The notes under the pieces were generated by a model. The model was given only the letters and a program-made list of their open reading frames with translations. It ran no database searches and had not been told where the DNA came from. The translations under genes were made by a program, and so were the position numbers. A DNA stretch of 39,294 nucleotides from Methanobacteriota archaeon (GTDB lineage: Archaea > Thermoplasmatota > Poseidoniia > Poseidoniales > Thalassarchaeaceae): assembly GCA_002685895.1 (NCBI GenBank), contig NYYK01000002.1:1-39294 (forward strand). The letters run 5' to 3'. Below are positions 7,302-16,137 of the stretch, one piece after another. Within the stretch, counting starts at the first letter, position 1, and every line of letters starts with the position of its first letter.

Positions 7302-7329
7302 GTAAGAACATACCTCTTCATTCGTCTTA
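7302..7329 (+). promoter_or_regulatory. Autoregulatory ECF sigma promoter
   Basis: GTAAGAA (7302-7308), a 14-nt spacer and CGTCTTA (7323-7329), identical in both boxes and spacing to 6652-6679. The ATG at 7338 lies 8 nt after the -10, so the message would be leaderless or nearly so. This also argues against upstream in-frame start codons. Confidence 0.75.
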
Positions 7330-7337
7330 TGATCTGG

Positions 7338-7859
7338 ATGCCCCATTCTTCCGTAGAACGCCGTTTCACAAAAGCGTACGACCTATACGCAGACTCGATC
7401 TTTAGACATTGTTACTTCCGGATTGGAGACAGAGAAAGGGGCAAAGAGCTGATGCAGGACGCATTCCTTAAAACCTGGGAGTACATCGCCAAGGGCAACG
7501 AAGTGGAAGATATGAGGGCATTTCTGTACCGTACGGCAAATAATCTGATAGTCGATCTGTACAGGCGTAGAGCCAAGAGGACAGAGGAGTCGTTCGAAGA
7601 CTTGCAGGAAAAAGGTTTCGATGTTGCAAGTTCAGAAAGAACCGAAAAGGAGACCGAAGAAGGTTTTACTTCAGATGAAGTAGTATCGGTGCTTGGCAAG
7701 ATAGAAGAGCCGTACAGATCAGCAGTAATAATGAGATACATTGATGATCTGAGTCCCAAGCAAATTGCACAGTCCCTTGGAGAATCGGTAAATGTAGTAT
7801 CCGTTCGAATAAACCGCGGAATGAAGAAGTTAAAGTCACTATTACCAAAATATGGATGA
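7338..7859 (+). CDS. ECF-type RNA polymerase sigma factor
   Basis: A protein of 173 aa from the ATG at 7338; in-frame starts at 7287 and 7329 lie before or within the promoter. Sigma region 2 covers FTKAYDLYADSIFRHCYFRIGD and the DAFLKTWEYI segment. Region 4 is the C-terminal SPKQIAQSLGESVNVVSVRINRGMKKLKSLL helix-turn-helix. Only these two domains are present, as expected for ECF (group 4) sigma factors. The stop overlaps the anti-sigma candidate by 8 nt, so the pair is co-translated. The shared promoter motif implies autoregulation and control of the exported twin-CX11C protein. Confidence 0.92.
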   Translation: MPHSSVERRFTKAYDLYADSIFRHCYFRIGDRERGKELMQDAFLKTWEYIAKGNEVEDMRAFLYRTANNLIVDLYRRRAKRTEESFEDLQEKGFDVASSERTEKETEEGFTSDEVVSVLGKIEEPYRSAVIMRYIDDLSPKQIAQSLGESVNVVSVRINRGMKKLKSLLPKYG

Positions 7860-8658
7860 ACTAGAAAAATTTTTGGCCTCAGCAAAAGCAGTATCCCTAT
7901 CGGATACAGAGCGTTGTGCAATGCGTGATGAGATATTTGCGGGAACCGTTGCAAAGTCGGTCACTGGCATTGAGCTAAGTAAGTGCGAAAAAAGGAGTTT
8001 TAAAAAAGAATTGAAAAGATTTATTAAATTGAATCCAATTGTTTCTTTTGGTAATTCGTTTGGAGGTCTTATGCATCTTAAGTTTGCTGCAACTGCTGTA
8101 ATTGCCGCGATTATTATTACTTCGACCGGCGGAGGAGTTGCATATGCGGCGGAGGATACTCTGCCCGGCGATCTGCTTTATCCGGTCAAGGTAAATGTTA
8201 CAGAGCCCTTGCGCGAGCACATGCATTTTAATAAAGATACTCGTGCACGATGGGCGGAAAAAAGACTCAAGCGCAGACTCTCGGAAGCGGAAGCACTTCT
8301 AAACAGGGGAGAAGTTTCTGATGAAAGAATGGAATGGATACAAAAACGCATTGCCATGCATCAAGTTCACTTAGAAAAAAGAATGCAGAGTTTGCCGGCA
8401 GGAATTCCCGGAGAGATCAGAAACCATTTGGAAGAACGTATGCAGGAGCATATTGATTTTCTAACTGCGATCGAAAAAGGTGAAATTCCAATGCCGAAAC
8501 TGGAAAGAGTACGCGGACATGCAAAAAAGCAAAGGATGCATATGCAGATGATCAGACAGAAGCCTCAAATGCAGCATCCAAAACTAAAGGAGAGGATGAG
8601 GGGAAAGGGGATGAAGCAGGGTGGGCTGTTTAAAGAAATGATTGAGGAGAGACATTAA
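7852..8658 (+). CDS. DUF5667-type membrane protein, probable anti-sigma factor
   Basis: A 268-aa protein. An N-terminal cytosolic segment (about 1-70, with two Cys) is followed by one membrane helix (about 78-100, FAATAVIAAIIITSTGGGVAYA). Then comes the DUF5667 hallmark ...DTLPGDLLYPVKVNVTEPLREH, followed by long charged helices outside the membrane. The topology and 8-nt overlap with the sigma gene fit a transmembrane anti-sigma factor, although no canonical ZAS zinc motif is seen. The C-terminal tail is rich in Met and His (MHMQMI, MQH), a composition seen in Cu(I)-binding proteins. A role in metal or redox sensing is only a suggestion. Confidence 0.75.
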   Translation: MDELEKFLASAKAVSLSDTERCAMRDEIFAGTVAKSVTGIELSKCEKRSFKKELKRFIKLNPIVSFGNSFGGLMHLKFAATAVIAAIIITSTGGGVAYAAEDTLPGDLLYPVKVNVTEPLREHMHFNKDTRARWAEKRLKRRLSEAEALLNRGEVSDERMEWIQKRIAMHQVHLEKRMQSLPAGIPGEIRNHLEERMQEHIDFLTAIEKGEIPMPKLERVRGHAKKQRMHMQMIRQKPQMQHPKLKERMRGKGMKQGGLFKEMIEERH

Positions 8659-8661
8659 TAA

Positions 8662-8695
8662 ATAAAACTTAGAACTTAGAACTTAGAGCTTAGGG
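8662..8695. repeat. AACTTAGA tandem stutter repeat
   Basis: Three degenerate copies of AACTTAGA lie between the anti-sigma gene and the tRNA. The same word recurs at 19761-19799, over 11 kb away. Confidence 0.6.
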
Positions 8696-8720
8696 GCAGT
8701 TTTTGATATATCATTAGAGT

Positions 8721-8810
8721 GGAGGGATGGCTGAGTGGTCGAAAGCGCACGACTCGAAATCGTGTTAACCCTCACGGGTTACGAGGGTTCGAATCCCTCT
8801 CCCTCCGCCA
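8721..8810 (+). tRNA. tRNA-Ser (anticodon CGA)
   Basis: A 90-nt gene. The acceptor stem GGAGGGA (8721-8727) pairs with TCCCTCC (8800-8806). The anticodon stem CACGA/TCGTG encloses loop CTCGAAA, giving anticodon CGA (reads UCG). A long variable arm (TTAACCCTCACGGGTTA) identifies a class II tRNA. The T arm is GAGGGTTCGAATCCCTC. The terminal CCA is encoded. Its 3' end is the left boundary of the probable integrated element. Confidence 0.97.
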
Positions 8811-8812
8811 TG
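8803..8812. other. Candidate left attachment repeat
   Basis: CTCCGCCATG spans the 3' end of the tRNA-Ser (including CCA) plus two bases. The same 10 nt recur at 16138-16147 just beyond the serine recombinase. Integration here would leave the tRNA intact. Ten bases is short, so this is tentative. Confidence 0.35.
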
Positions 8813-9121
8813 CATTACACTAATGGCACCCTAAGAATAGCTTCACTATAGGCAGCAAACTTCGTGCCTTTTACCCTTAAAATCCTATTTAGCTCTTGTT
8901 ATCCTTACAAGGGTACCAATCCTGCTTAGTTAGGTATATAGAACACTAAGGGCACTTTGAAAAGTTTTGTACCTGCTCTCATACGTGAAGATATTCTTAG
9001 GTTGCCAAACATTATCTGTCGAGTTTTCAGATATATATCTGGGGTAAACATTTGTATTTTTTTGCTTTAATTCTTCAAATCTGACTAGATAATGCTAGTT
9101 ATCTGATAAATTTACAAGATA
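8811..9121. other. 311-nt gene-free stretch with two dyad symmetries
   Basis: No open frame or RNA gene is recognisable here. Two dyads are seen: the perfect 14-nt palindrome CAGATATATATCTG (9028-9041), and AGATAA-TGCTAG-TTATCT (9087-9104) just past the end of the giant gene. They could be recombinase or regulator binding sites, or the 3' end structure of the giant gene's transcript. Confidence 0.5.
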
Positions 9122-12100
9122 TTATTCTTCAGTTTTCTCAATTTTGATTACCTCTTCTGGTGACAATTGAATCGGTAAGAATCCTTGCAAGGCAGATGAT
9201 AATTCTCCAGTTTCTAATGCTTTATGAACAGCAGGCTTTACAGATGTTTCAAAGGCTGCACGAAAGGCTTCGGGCACCTTTGCACTAACCTCATTCATTA
9301 TTGCAGCTTGCATCTTTGGATTCATACCACCAAGCAATGCTGAAACTATAACACGCATTAAATCATCTCGGCCTATAAACTGTGTGTACTCACCATCTGT
9401 TAATAATCCTTTTTGCACTTCTGTTACAAATGGGTCTAACTGTTTACCTTCTGCTTGTAATCTATCTCTCATTAGCCGCTCTTGTTCTACAAGGTCATTG
9501 AAGAATTGCTTTACTGTTTTTTCACCATTTAATGTACTTAGGAGTAATGATGCAAATTGCTGATAACCTTCTTCAGACCACTCATCCATTGCCATAGACT
9601 TAAAATCGAAGTGTCCGCTACATAATGAATCCCTTTTTACCTTAAGATTTCCACCATGACGATCAGAGTCAAATTTTCCTCGTAATTTGTTATTAATTTC
9701 TAAAGTTAGATTGATCATTGCATATTCCCTTTTTTCATCGCTTTCATCCTCTAGCTCAATGAAGTGATCACCTTCCATTTCGGTCATTAAGAAGAAGTTA
9801 TCACCTGCTGCAATTACATCAGGAGCATCAAATGTATACTGCCTTTCATCCATTGTAACAGTAGACTTTCGATAAATATCTGCAGCTGTACCGTATTGTA
9901 ATTTTGCAATACTACAGTCAGTCTCTATATCAAGACGACTACTTGCGTGTTGTACTAGTTCACGAGTGGTTTGCAGGGTAGTTTCACCCATTGCTGTTCC
10001 CAAATTATCAGCCATTCTACTCATAGTATCAAAACCAGCTCTTCCTCTTTCAAGAGAGTTTGGTCTAACAATTGATAGCATGTAGCTACCTCCATTACTA
10101 AGCTGAACTCTCGTAACTACATTAATTGAACCAGACCCAACCACATCGCCAATATGAGTTATAGTAGTTGGTTTACCAAAGTGCTGACTACACTGTCTTT
10201 CTAAATCCTCTTTTATTTCCTCTATCCACTCGGTTACTTCCCATCGTTCTGGTTCATCAGCATTATACTTTAAACGCTTTAGGTCTGTTCTTATGTCTTC
10301 AGGGACAAGTGGGTGACTTTGAGCTGCTTGACCAAATTTAGTTTCGGCAGGACCCATATTTTCAAGGAATAGTGCCAATGATTCGCCAAGTCTCATGGTG
10401 GTAACATCTTTCTTCTCAGAAGCAGACATCATAGCCGCTAAGCATAGATGCTTCTGATAATGAGGCAATGCGTCTACGTATGCTCTTATAAAATATCGTG
10501 ACTCTTGTTCATATAATCCACCGCCTGGGAATAACTTAGATATTGCATAGTCAAAAGTTTCTGCATCTACTGCACCCAATGAATCCTCTGGCGATATGAG
10601 CAATTCTCTTGAAAGAATAGCCCTAATCTCAATAGGTGCTGACCAGAAGTTTTCGTAAAAGTAACGAGTAGATTGCATGGCAAGCTGATACCTAAATGCA
10701 GAAAGTGCAGTATCAACTTGCTGTTCATCGCTTTCCGACTTTAGCGCGAAAGCACCTCTAATAGGATCATTTGGGTCTACAAACTCTAAGGCATCTATAG
10801 TCGAATCAATAAAATGTTTAGCTGAATTTAAAGAATAAGGAGTAGTCAAAAAATCTAAAGTAGATTGTCTATGCTCTGGCGATTTTCTAATGGCATCAAT
10901 ACATCCATCAGTTAAAATTCCATAGTATGCTGGCTTATCTATCATTTCTTTTGTTACTTCATAAACTTTATCCCTCATCACGCTACTCACTCTGTGCTGT
11001 GCTTCTACATCTTTTGCTAATTGACCAAGGATATGTTTCTGATCAACACGGTTAACATTGGCCTGTATTCTTTCTGAGATTGCTACTGCTTCTTGCTCGT
11101 ATTTACTACTGCCATCATCTATGCCATTAGCAGCCAGTACATTAGTAGACCAAAGCTCAATTAGTTCTGTTCTTAGTCCAGGATTTTGCACTCTACGACC
11201 ACCTAAAATTGTCTCACATAAACGTATCTGCTCATCTTGTGGCATACCACCATTACCATTTTTATGCTTAATTCGAGCTAATATTTTAGTTAAGACTTTA
11301 TCAACCATTTCTGGGAATATTAAATCAGCTTCACTCAATAGTTTCCACTGACGAACAGTGCCAGTTAGATTATTGGTACGACTTATGCTTCCAAGAAATG
11401 CGGTAGCAGATTTTGTTAATGCCTCTCGAAGATTTTCTTGGAATACAGAACCAGAAATATAATTTGCACCCATTACTTCTACAAGCTGGGCTGCCTCTTT
11501 CAATGATGGAGTTCTTTCAATCATTAATACAACAGCTTCTGCCATTAATACAGAAGTTCTTAAGCCCACTTCCTCTTCGCTCTCTTTTGATTCTGCTAAA
11601 ATAGACAAATACTTCTTCCAGGTACGTGGCTGCAATTCATAACTTTTATTCACATCGGTGAGAACCGAGTCCAGTTTTTTTATGTAAAGAGCAGCCAGCT
11701 CAGAATCGAATATAGGAAAACGTCCATCAAAATGACTTCTTTCCTCTTGACCCTTTATATATGTAATACTATCACCAGTGAGCAATTCCTCAAACAGCTC
11801 ATATTTTTCTTCTGGGCTAAAAACGCCAGTGTCTTCTTGGAGGATGAAAGTTATATAAGGGTTTCTTGATACTGCGAATTGATCTGTATCCACTGCATCT
11901 TCGTGATAACTTTCTAGCCTTTCTTCTGTCATACTAACAAATGCCATTTCACCAGGCATAGAGTTGGCTATCAGCTTTTTACCCTCCTCAGAATCAAACA
12001 ATTGTCGAACAGTATTCTGATAACGCTCTAAATCTTCATCCTTTAATTTCCTTAACCAATCCATAAAAGTTCGTATCCTTCTTTCCTCTGTAGTTAAAGG

Positions 12101-14464
12101 ACCTGAATTCAATTCAGTAAAAAGAGCAATATTATGATCACAATGCTCCATGCATATTGGAGGCCTATGTTCAAATGGATGCCAGATTTCAGTTAACCCT
12201 TTTAATTTTTGCAATGAGTTTGGATTGTCCGAATCTAAGAAATATGCAACTGCTCTAGTTGTTAAATGTAACTCCATTGCTCTACTTTCTTCTGATAAAT
12301 CTAAGGCACCTCTACCTAAAGATGTGCCAATTACTTCTCCTTCTTCATTATATCGAAGTTGCTCAAGTGTATCACCTTCACCAGATGGACCATTCGAGAT
12401 AGAGGGAATAATATTTATCGCTGCCTCTGAATTAAATGCTTCTTCTGACATATCAAACAAGGCAGCCATAGATTCTTTTTGCGCTGTCATTTGTTGCCCA
12501 GCACGGTCAAGAATGTAGTCGTATACCACATCGCCATGGTTACATAGTGCCTCAAAAACAAATGGATCACGTTTTAACCCTGCAAAAACTGCAGCTTTAG
12601 CAACTTGTGGATGTTGAGCACTTAACCTCCGAAGAGCATGCCATGGAGGTAGCTCTGGTATGTATTCATTTTCTTCGTCATCTCCATCTGAATCATCAGT
12701 TGAACTTTCCCAACTAAAACGGTCTTCATCATCGTCGAAATCATCACTTTCATCACCATAAATACCTTGTCCATAATCTGTATCGTAAAAGCTTTTCACT
12801 TCTTCTTCTTCTTCTTCTTCTTGGTCTATCTCTTCTCTACGCAAATCCTTACTTTCAACAATTGCATCTACATTAGGGAAGGAAAACTGATTCCATTTTA
12901 TACCTCTTAAGAAGTTAACTCCTTTTAGAGTTCCATGCAGATTTTCACTTTCAACCACCTGAACCAGTTTGTCTGCTGCTTGTAAAACAGCTTCTTTGTC
13001 TATTTCCTCTTCATTAATTCCATCAACTGTTTCAACAAATTTAGCAATCGCGGTGCCAACTTTTCTTAGTCTCCCTAGTGGTTTTGAAGAACGTGTAAGC
13101 GATCTAAGTTCTCCATATAGATAGTCCAAGTGACTAAAGCGTCGCTTTGCATCTTCATGCTCATCATCATCGGAGATTGTAAGCAATGTATCCGCCAACC
13201 TATGAATTGCACCCATGTCTTTACTAGTTTCTACTGACTCTCTTAATGATTTTATTTCGTCTCCTATATCCGTAATGCGAGTGCTGTATCTACGATCTAA
13301 TGCGGATAATATTCTACCTAATGTATCCAATTTTTCTGATACTGTAGCAGCTTCATAATTTTCAACTTCAGAAAGACGATTTGCTAGATATGACTGGTGT
13401 TGTGCATTATTTACTACAGTCATTATTCTATCGCTGTTGTTGTAATCGGGTAACTCATTTTCTTCTGGTGCAAGCTCACCATTCTCTTTGCGAAGGTATG
13501 CAAGTGTATCACTGACAACAGAACGGATATTATCATGCGTAGGATGAACATCCATGTACTTAGACCAGCTGTCATATGCTTTCAGTTGAGAATTCATAAC
13601 ATTATATATGCCTGAAGTACCATCTTCATCCATCACGCGTTCGGGGTTTAATCCAAGCTCTCTACCATGTTCATACATGATGGCTAATGGCAATGCGTAT
13701 GCAAAACCTTCTTCAATTTTTGAATTAGGAATATTGCCATATACCTTACGCATTTTCATGTGAGTCATTTCGTGGCAAAGAATTGCTGCCAAATCATGTG
13801 GAGATGTTACAAATGGTCTAAAAACCTTACCTTCTTTTTCTTTGCTCTTGTATTCTCTGAATAATCCTTCTGTAAGCACAATGATAGGTGGCTTACTGTG
13901 TCTCATAAACCATGCATTTGGCTCTTTTTGTTTAGAGAGCATAAATCTAACAGGTTCTTTCTCAAAGTCATGGTGCTTAAATTCATAATGTGGCAAATGT
14001 GCCTTGCTAGGGTCTTCTTTGTACAAGGTAGCTACAAAAGTTTGTATCATATCTTGAAATTCCTTACCTTCGGCTGAGCTTGGCTCAACCAATCGCCAAG
14101 ATTCTGCAATTGGCAGTGGAATCTCTCCTTTTTCTAAAGCTTCAATGATGGCATCTTTTTCTTCAGCGTCATCATCAGGCTCGTCTCCGTTACCCTCTGT
14201 GTCATCAGCTATTTCATCTTCATCCAATTCATCTATTTCTACCATGCTAGTATCTGCTGTAGCTGCCATTCTTAACCGATAGCCACTAGCAAGCCTACCT
14301 GTGGAGATAGTTGGCTGTTCAGGAATGGTGTTTTTAGGGTCTAAGCGTTCATCTAGTAAATCTCTAATTCGTGTACGACCTTCATCAACATCTTTGAGGT
14401 TGTTTTTAGGGGGAATCTTGGAAGTTCCAGCCAAATCTTTGTTTTCATCTAATGGTTGCATCAT
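9122..14464 (-). CDS. Giant 1780-aa protein: MA-type metallopeptidase motif plus UbiB-like kinase-fold domain
   Basis: No close homologue is recognised. The protein has no signal peptide and no clear membrane helix, so it is probably cytoplasmic. An acidic low-complexity stretch (about 75-105) is followed by a zinc peptidase-like motif HEMTH at 231-235, then IEEGFAYA at about 250-257. This resembles the HExxH...EG-A-Y arrangement of peptidase MA-like domains. A second very acidic region contains seven successive Glu codons (near DNA 12805-12825). The middle is long and predicted helical. From about 1430 a UbiB/ADCK-like fold is suggested: VGSGS (1442-1446), a strand ending RP, DSDRHGGN (1599-1606; compare DPHPGN) and HFDFK with Asp1620 (compare DFG). 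The usual lysine is not seen: MLSIVRP stands where VAVKVRRP is expected. It is the sole large cargo of the element. Confidence 0.8.
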   Translation of the reverse strand: MMQPLDENKDLAGTSKIPPKNNLKDVDEGRTRIRDLLDERLDPKNTIPEQPTISTGRLASGYRLRMAATADTSMVEIDELDEDEIADDTEGNGDEPDDDAEEKDAIIEALEKGEIPLPIAESWRLVEPSSAEGKEFQDMIQTFVATLYKEDPSKAHLPHYEFKHHDFEKEPVRFMLSKQKEPNAWFMRHSKPPIIVLTEGLFREYKSKEKEGKVFRPFVTSPHDLAAILCHEMTHMKMRKVYGNIPNSKIEEGFAYALPLAIMYEHGRELGLNPERVMDEDGTSGIYNVMNSQLKAYDSWSKYMDVHPTHDNIRSVVSDTLAYLRKENGELAPEENELPDYNNSDRIMTVVNNAQHQSYLANRLSEVENYEAATVSEKLDTLGRILSALDRRYSTRITDIGDEIKSLRESVETSKDMGAIHRLADTLLTISDDDEHEDAKRRFSHLDYLYGELRSLTRSSKPLGRLRKVGTAIAKFVETVDGINEEEIDKEAVLQAADKLVQVVESENLHGTLKGVNFLRGIKWNQFSFPNVDAIVESKDLRREEIDQEEEEEEEVKSFYDTDYGQGIYGDESDDFDDDEDRFSWESSTDDSDGDDEENEYIPELPPWHALRRLSAQHPQVAKAAVFAGLKRDPFVFEALCNHGDVVYDYILDRAGQQMTAQKESMAALFDMSEEAFNSEAAINIIPSISNGPSGEGDTLEQLRYNEEGEVIGTSLGRGALDLSEESRAMELHLTTRAVAYFLDSDNPNSLQKLKGLTEIWHPFEHRPPICMEHCDHNIALFTELNSGPLTTEERRIRTFMDWLRKLKDEDLERYQNTVRQLFDSEEGKKLIANSMPGEMAFVSMTEERLESYHEDAVDTDQFAVSRNPYITFILQEDTGVFSPEEKYELFEELLTGDSITYIKGQEERSHFDGRFPIFDSELAALYIKKLDSVLTDVNKSYELQPRTWKKYLSILAESKESEEEVGLRTSVLMAEAVVLMIERTPSLKEAAQLVEVMGANYISGSVFQENLREALTKSATAFLGSISRTNNLTGTVRQWKLLSEADLIFPEMVDKVLTKILARIKHKNGNGGMPQDEQIRLCETILGGRRVQNPGLRTELIELWSTNVLAANGIDDGSSKYEQEAVAISERIQANVNRVDQKHILGQLAKDVEAQHRVSSVMRDKVYEVTKEMIDKPAYYGILTDGCIDAIRKSPEHRQSTLDFLTTPYSLNSAKHFIDSTIDALEFVDPNDPIRGAFALKSESDEQQVDTALSAFRYQLAMQSTRYFYENFWSAPIEIRAILSRELLISPEDSLGAVDAETFDYAISKLFPGGGLYEQESRYFIRAYVDALPHYQKHLCLAAMMSASEKKDVTTMRLGESLALFLENMGPAETKFGQAAQSHPLVPEDIRTDLKRLKYNADEPERWEVTEWIEEIKEDLERQCSQHFGKPTTITHIGDVVGSGSINVVTRVQLSNGGSYMLSIVRPNSLERGRAGFDTMSRMADNLGTAMGETTLQTTRELVQHASSRLDIETDCSIAKLQYGTAADIYRKSTVTMDERQYTFDAPDVIAAGDNFFLMTEMEGDHFIELEDESDEKREYAMINLTLEINNKLRGKFDSDRHGGNLKVKRDSLCSGHFDFKSMAMDEWSEEGYQQFASLLLSTLNGEKTVKQFFNDLVEQERLMRDRLQAEGKQLDPFVTEVQKGLLTDGEYTQFIGRDDLMRVIVSALLGGMNPKMQAAIMNEVSAKVPEAFRAAFETSVKPAVHKALETGELSSALQGFLPIQLSPEEVIKIEKTEE

Positions 14465-14486
14465 TGTATTTTATCGCATTTATTGG

Positions 14487-14515
14487 ATGATATCTATCCT
14501 TTATATGCAATTCAA
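14487..14515 (-). promoter_or_regulatory. Promoter candidate for the giant gene
   Basis: On the minus strand TTGAAT (14515-14510), a 17-nt spacer and TATCAT (14492-14487), with a leader of about 16-20 nt to the ATG at 14464. No Shine-Dalgarno sequence is seen. The -35 overlaps the end of the 39-aa candidate ORF. Confidence 0.45.
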
Positions 14516-14519
14516 GCCA

Positions 14520-14639
14520 CTAAGCAACATAACAAAGTTCCTTTTTCTCTTCCTCAAACTCCAACATCTCCAACCTTCTATTCAATTCCGTCAGCCCAGA
14601 AAGTAGAGTAAGGATGTCTCCGTAGGGTTCCTTTTTCAA
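14520..14639 (-). CDS. Candidate 39-aa ORF between recombinase and giant gene
   Basis: A TTG start (14639-14637) is preceded by AAGGTGGAG, one of very few Shine-Dalgarno-like sequences in the window. The stop TAG is at 14522-14520. The peptide is predicted helical and charged (KKEPYGDILTLLSGLTELN, then RRLEMLEFEEEKKEL). It follows the recombinase on the same strand with a 40-nt gap. It could be a small regulator or recombination directionality factor, but coding status is uncertain because it is short and uses TTG. Confidence 0.35.
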   Translation of the reverse strand: MKKEPYGDILTLLSGLTELNRRLEMLEFEEEKKELCYVA

Positions 14640-14679
14640 CTGATAAGCTCCACCTTAATCGAGTTAAAAAGTGCTATTC

Positions 14680-15903
14680 CTACAGCATTATCCGCCCCTC
14701 CTTCAGCAACAACCTCTCCTTAAAATTCCTCAGCACATTGCTTTTCTCTAAACTCGATCCCTCACGAAAAATCCCAATCAAGTATTCTTCAATGCTGATA
14801 GGATCGTTCTCTGGTCGGAAGCGATTAATCTTCGCAAGATCCTCTTTAATTCTGCGGTTTAACCGTAGGTGTTTCTCTTTAATCTTGCCAATAATGGCGG
14901 CTGCCTCTTCAAACAGTGCTTCCTCTCGTATGTACTTACATTTACACACTCTCGTACCACCATACTTATTGCACTTGTAATACACATAGGTTTTACCGTG
15001 CCGATTCGTATGTTCAGTGCCACTAACACCAGACCCACATTCCGCACACTTCAGTACTTGATTGAAGTAAAAATTCTTACGACCCCATTTACCCTTAGCC
15101 GTGCGTTTAAGGCTACCTTGTACCTTGGTGAATAATTCCTTGCTAATAATAGGCTTATGATTCCCTTGGTATCGAATACCTCCGTACACAAATTCTCCGT
15201 AATAAAAGGGCTCTTGAAGTATGTTAAAGATACGGCTAAACCCCACCGTACCACCACTAATATTTCTAAATCCTTCCTGTTGTAGTTTTTCTTTTGCCTC
15301 TCTGCCTGTCATACCTTTCTCGGCTATGTTGGTAAAAAGTTTCTTAATGTACGGTGCTCGTTCTTCATCTACCACTATAGAACTAGGATCACCAAAGCGG
15401 TCGGCTCGCACCAGCTTATAGCCAATAGGAGGTCGACCTGGTCGTACTCCCATCTCACACTTGGTACGCAGGCCACGTTTTACATTCTTACTTCGATTAT
15501 CGTTCTCTAGCTTCGCTTGACTACAAAGAATCATCAGTAAAAACTTTTCGTCTGGGGTGTTGGTAAAGGTTTGTCCGCTCGTTTGAATTTGCACCAGTAC
15601 CTGTTGATCCATTAAGTCGACTAGCTTTCCTAGGTCACCAGCATTTCTACTTAAGCGATCTGGTGCCCACGTTAAGATTGCGTTGAATCTTCGTTCTTGG
15701 AGTCCTATTAGTAGGCTTTGATATCCTTTTCTTCCGCCAGAATCTTTAGCAGATTTACTTTCTTGAATCGTTTCTACAACTTTAAGACCCTGTTTATCTG
15801 CAATCTTCTGCATGGCTGCAATCTGTGAATCAATGGAAAGAGCTTGTCGCTCATCTGATTCAGATGATTTACGAGCGTAGAGGCAGTGGGTAGTCTTTTC
15901 CAT
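14680..15903 (-). CDS. Large serine recombinase (site-specific integrase)
   Basis: A protein of 407 aa from the ATG at 15903; the frame stays open to 15963, but the conserved domain starts here. The N-terminal resolvase domain has YARKS with nucleophile Ser13, SIDSQ, and DRLSR (82-86). The Recombinase domain (about 150-270) includes RPGRPPIGYK. A zinc ribbon follows, with C286, C289, C311 and C320/C322 (CAECG...CNKYGGTRVCKC). The C-terminus is a short coiled coil. Such enzymes catalyse unidirectional integration between attP and attB through a Ser-linked intermediate. It lies near the right edge of the element, on the same strand as the giant gene, and is almost certainly what moved it. Confidence 0.93.
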   Translation of the reverse strand: MEKTTHCLYARKSSESDERQALSIDSQIAAMQKIADKQGLKVVETIQESKSAKDSGGRKGYQSLLIGLQERRFNAILTWAPDRLSRNAGDLGKLVDLMDQQVLVQIQTSGQTFTNTPDEKFLLMILCSQAKLENDNRSKNVKRGLRTKCEMGVRPGRPPIGYKLVRADRFGDPSSIVVDEERAPYIKKLFTNIAEKGMTGREAKEKLQQEGFRNISGGTVGFSRIFNILQEPFYYGEFVYGGIRYQGNHKPIISKELFTKVQGSLKRTAKGKWGRKNFYFNQVLKCAECGSGVSGTEHTNRHGKTYVYYKCNKYGGTRVCKCKYIREEALFEEAAAIIGKIKEKHLRLNRRIKEDLAKINRFRPENDPISIEEYLIGIFREGSSLEKSNVLRNFKERLLLKEGRIML

Positions 15904-16137
15904 GTACCTCATGGATGACGCAACCGCGTCCCAAAGGCTAGGCGATTTTACGCTTAAATACATCTTCTAAAGAACTAGAATTTGTTATTCTATAAATATG
16001 TCAAGCCCTTGCAAACGGAACAGAATTTCCCCCTTTTTATAGGTGTTCCATTTGTTCCATTTCTCCTTTTTTTATAGTGTCTCATTTGTCTCAATTTAAA
16101 GACAAGAATACTATTCAAAGGGTAGGAGACCTGTATG

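Noticed and set aside
7412..7954. 180-codon open frame opposite the ECF sigma gene
   Set aside because: Shadow of a clearly recognised sigma factor, low-complexity Ser/Leu composition.
12805..12825. Run of GAA/TTC codons in the giant gene as a recent microsatellite expansion or frameshift
   Set aside because: The frame stays open on both sides and the surrounding protein is already acidic, so it is a natural Glu tract, though its length may vary.
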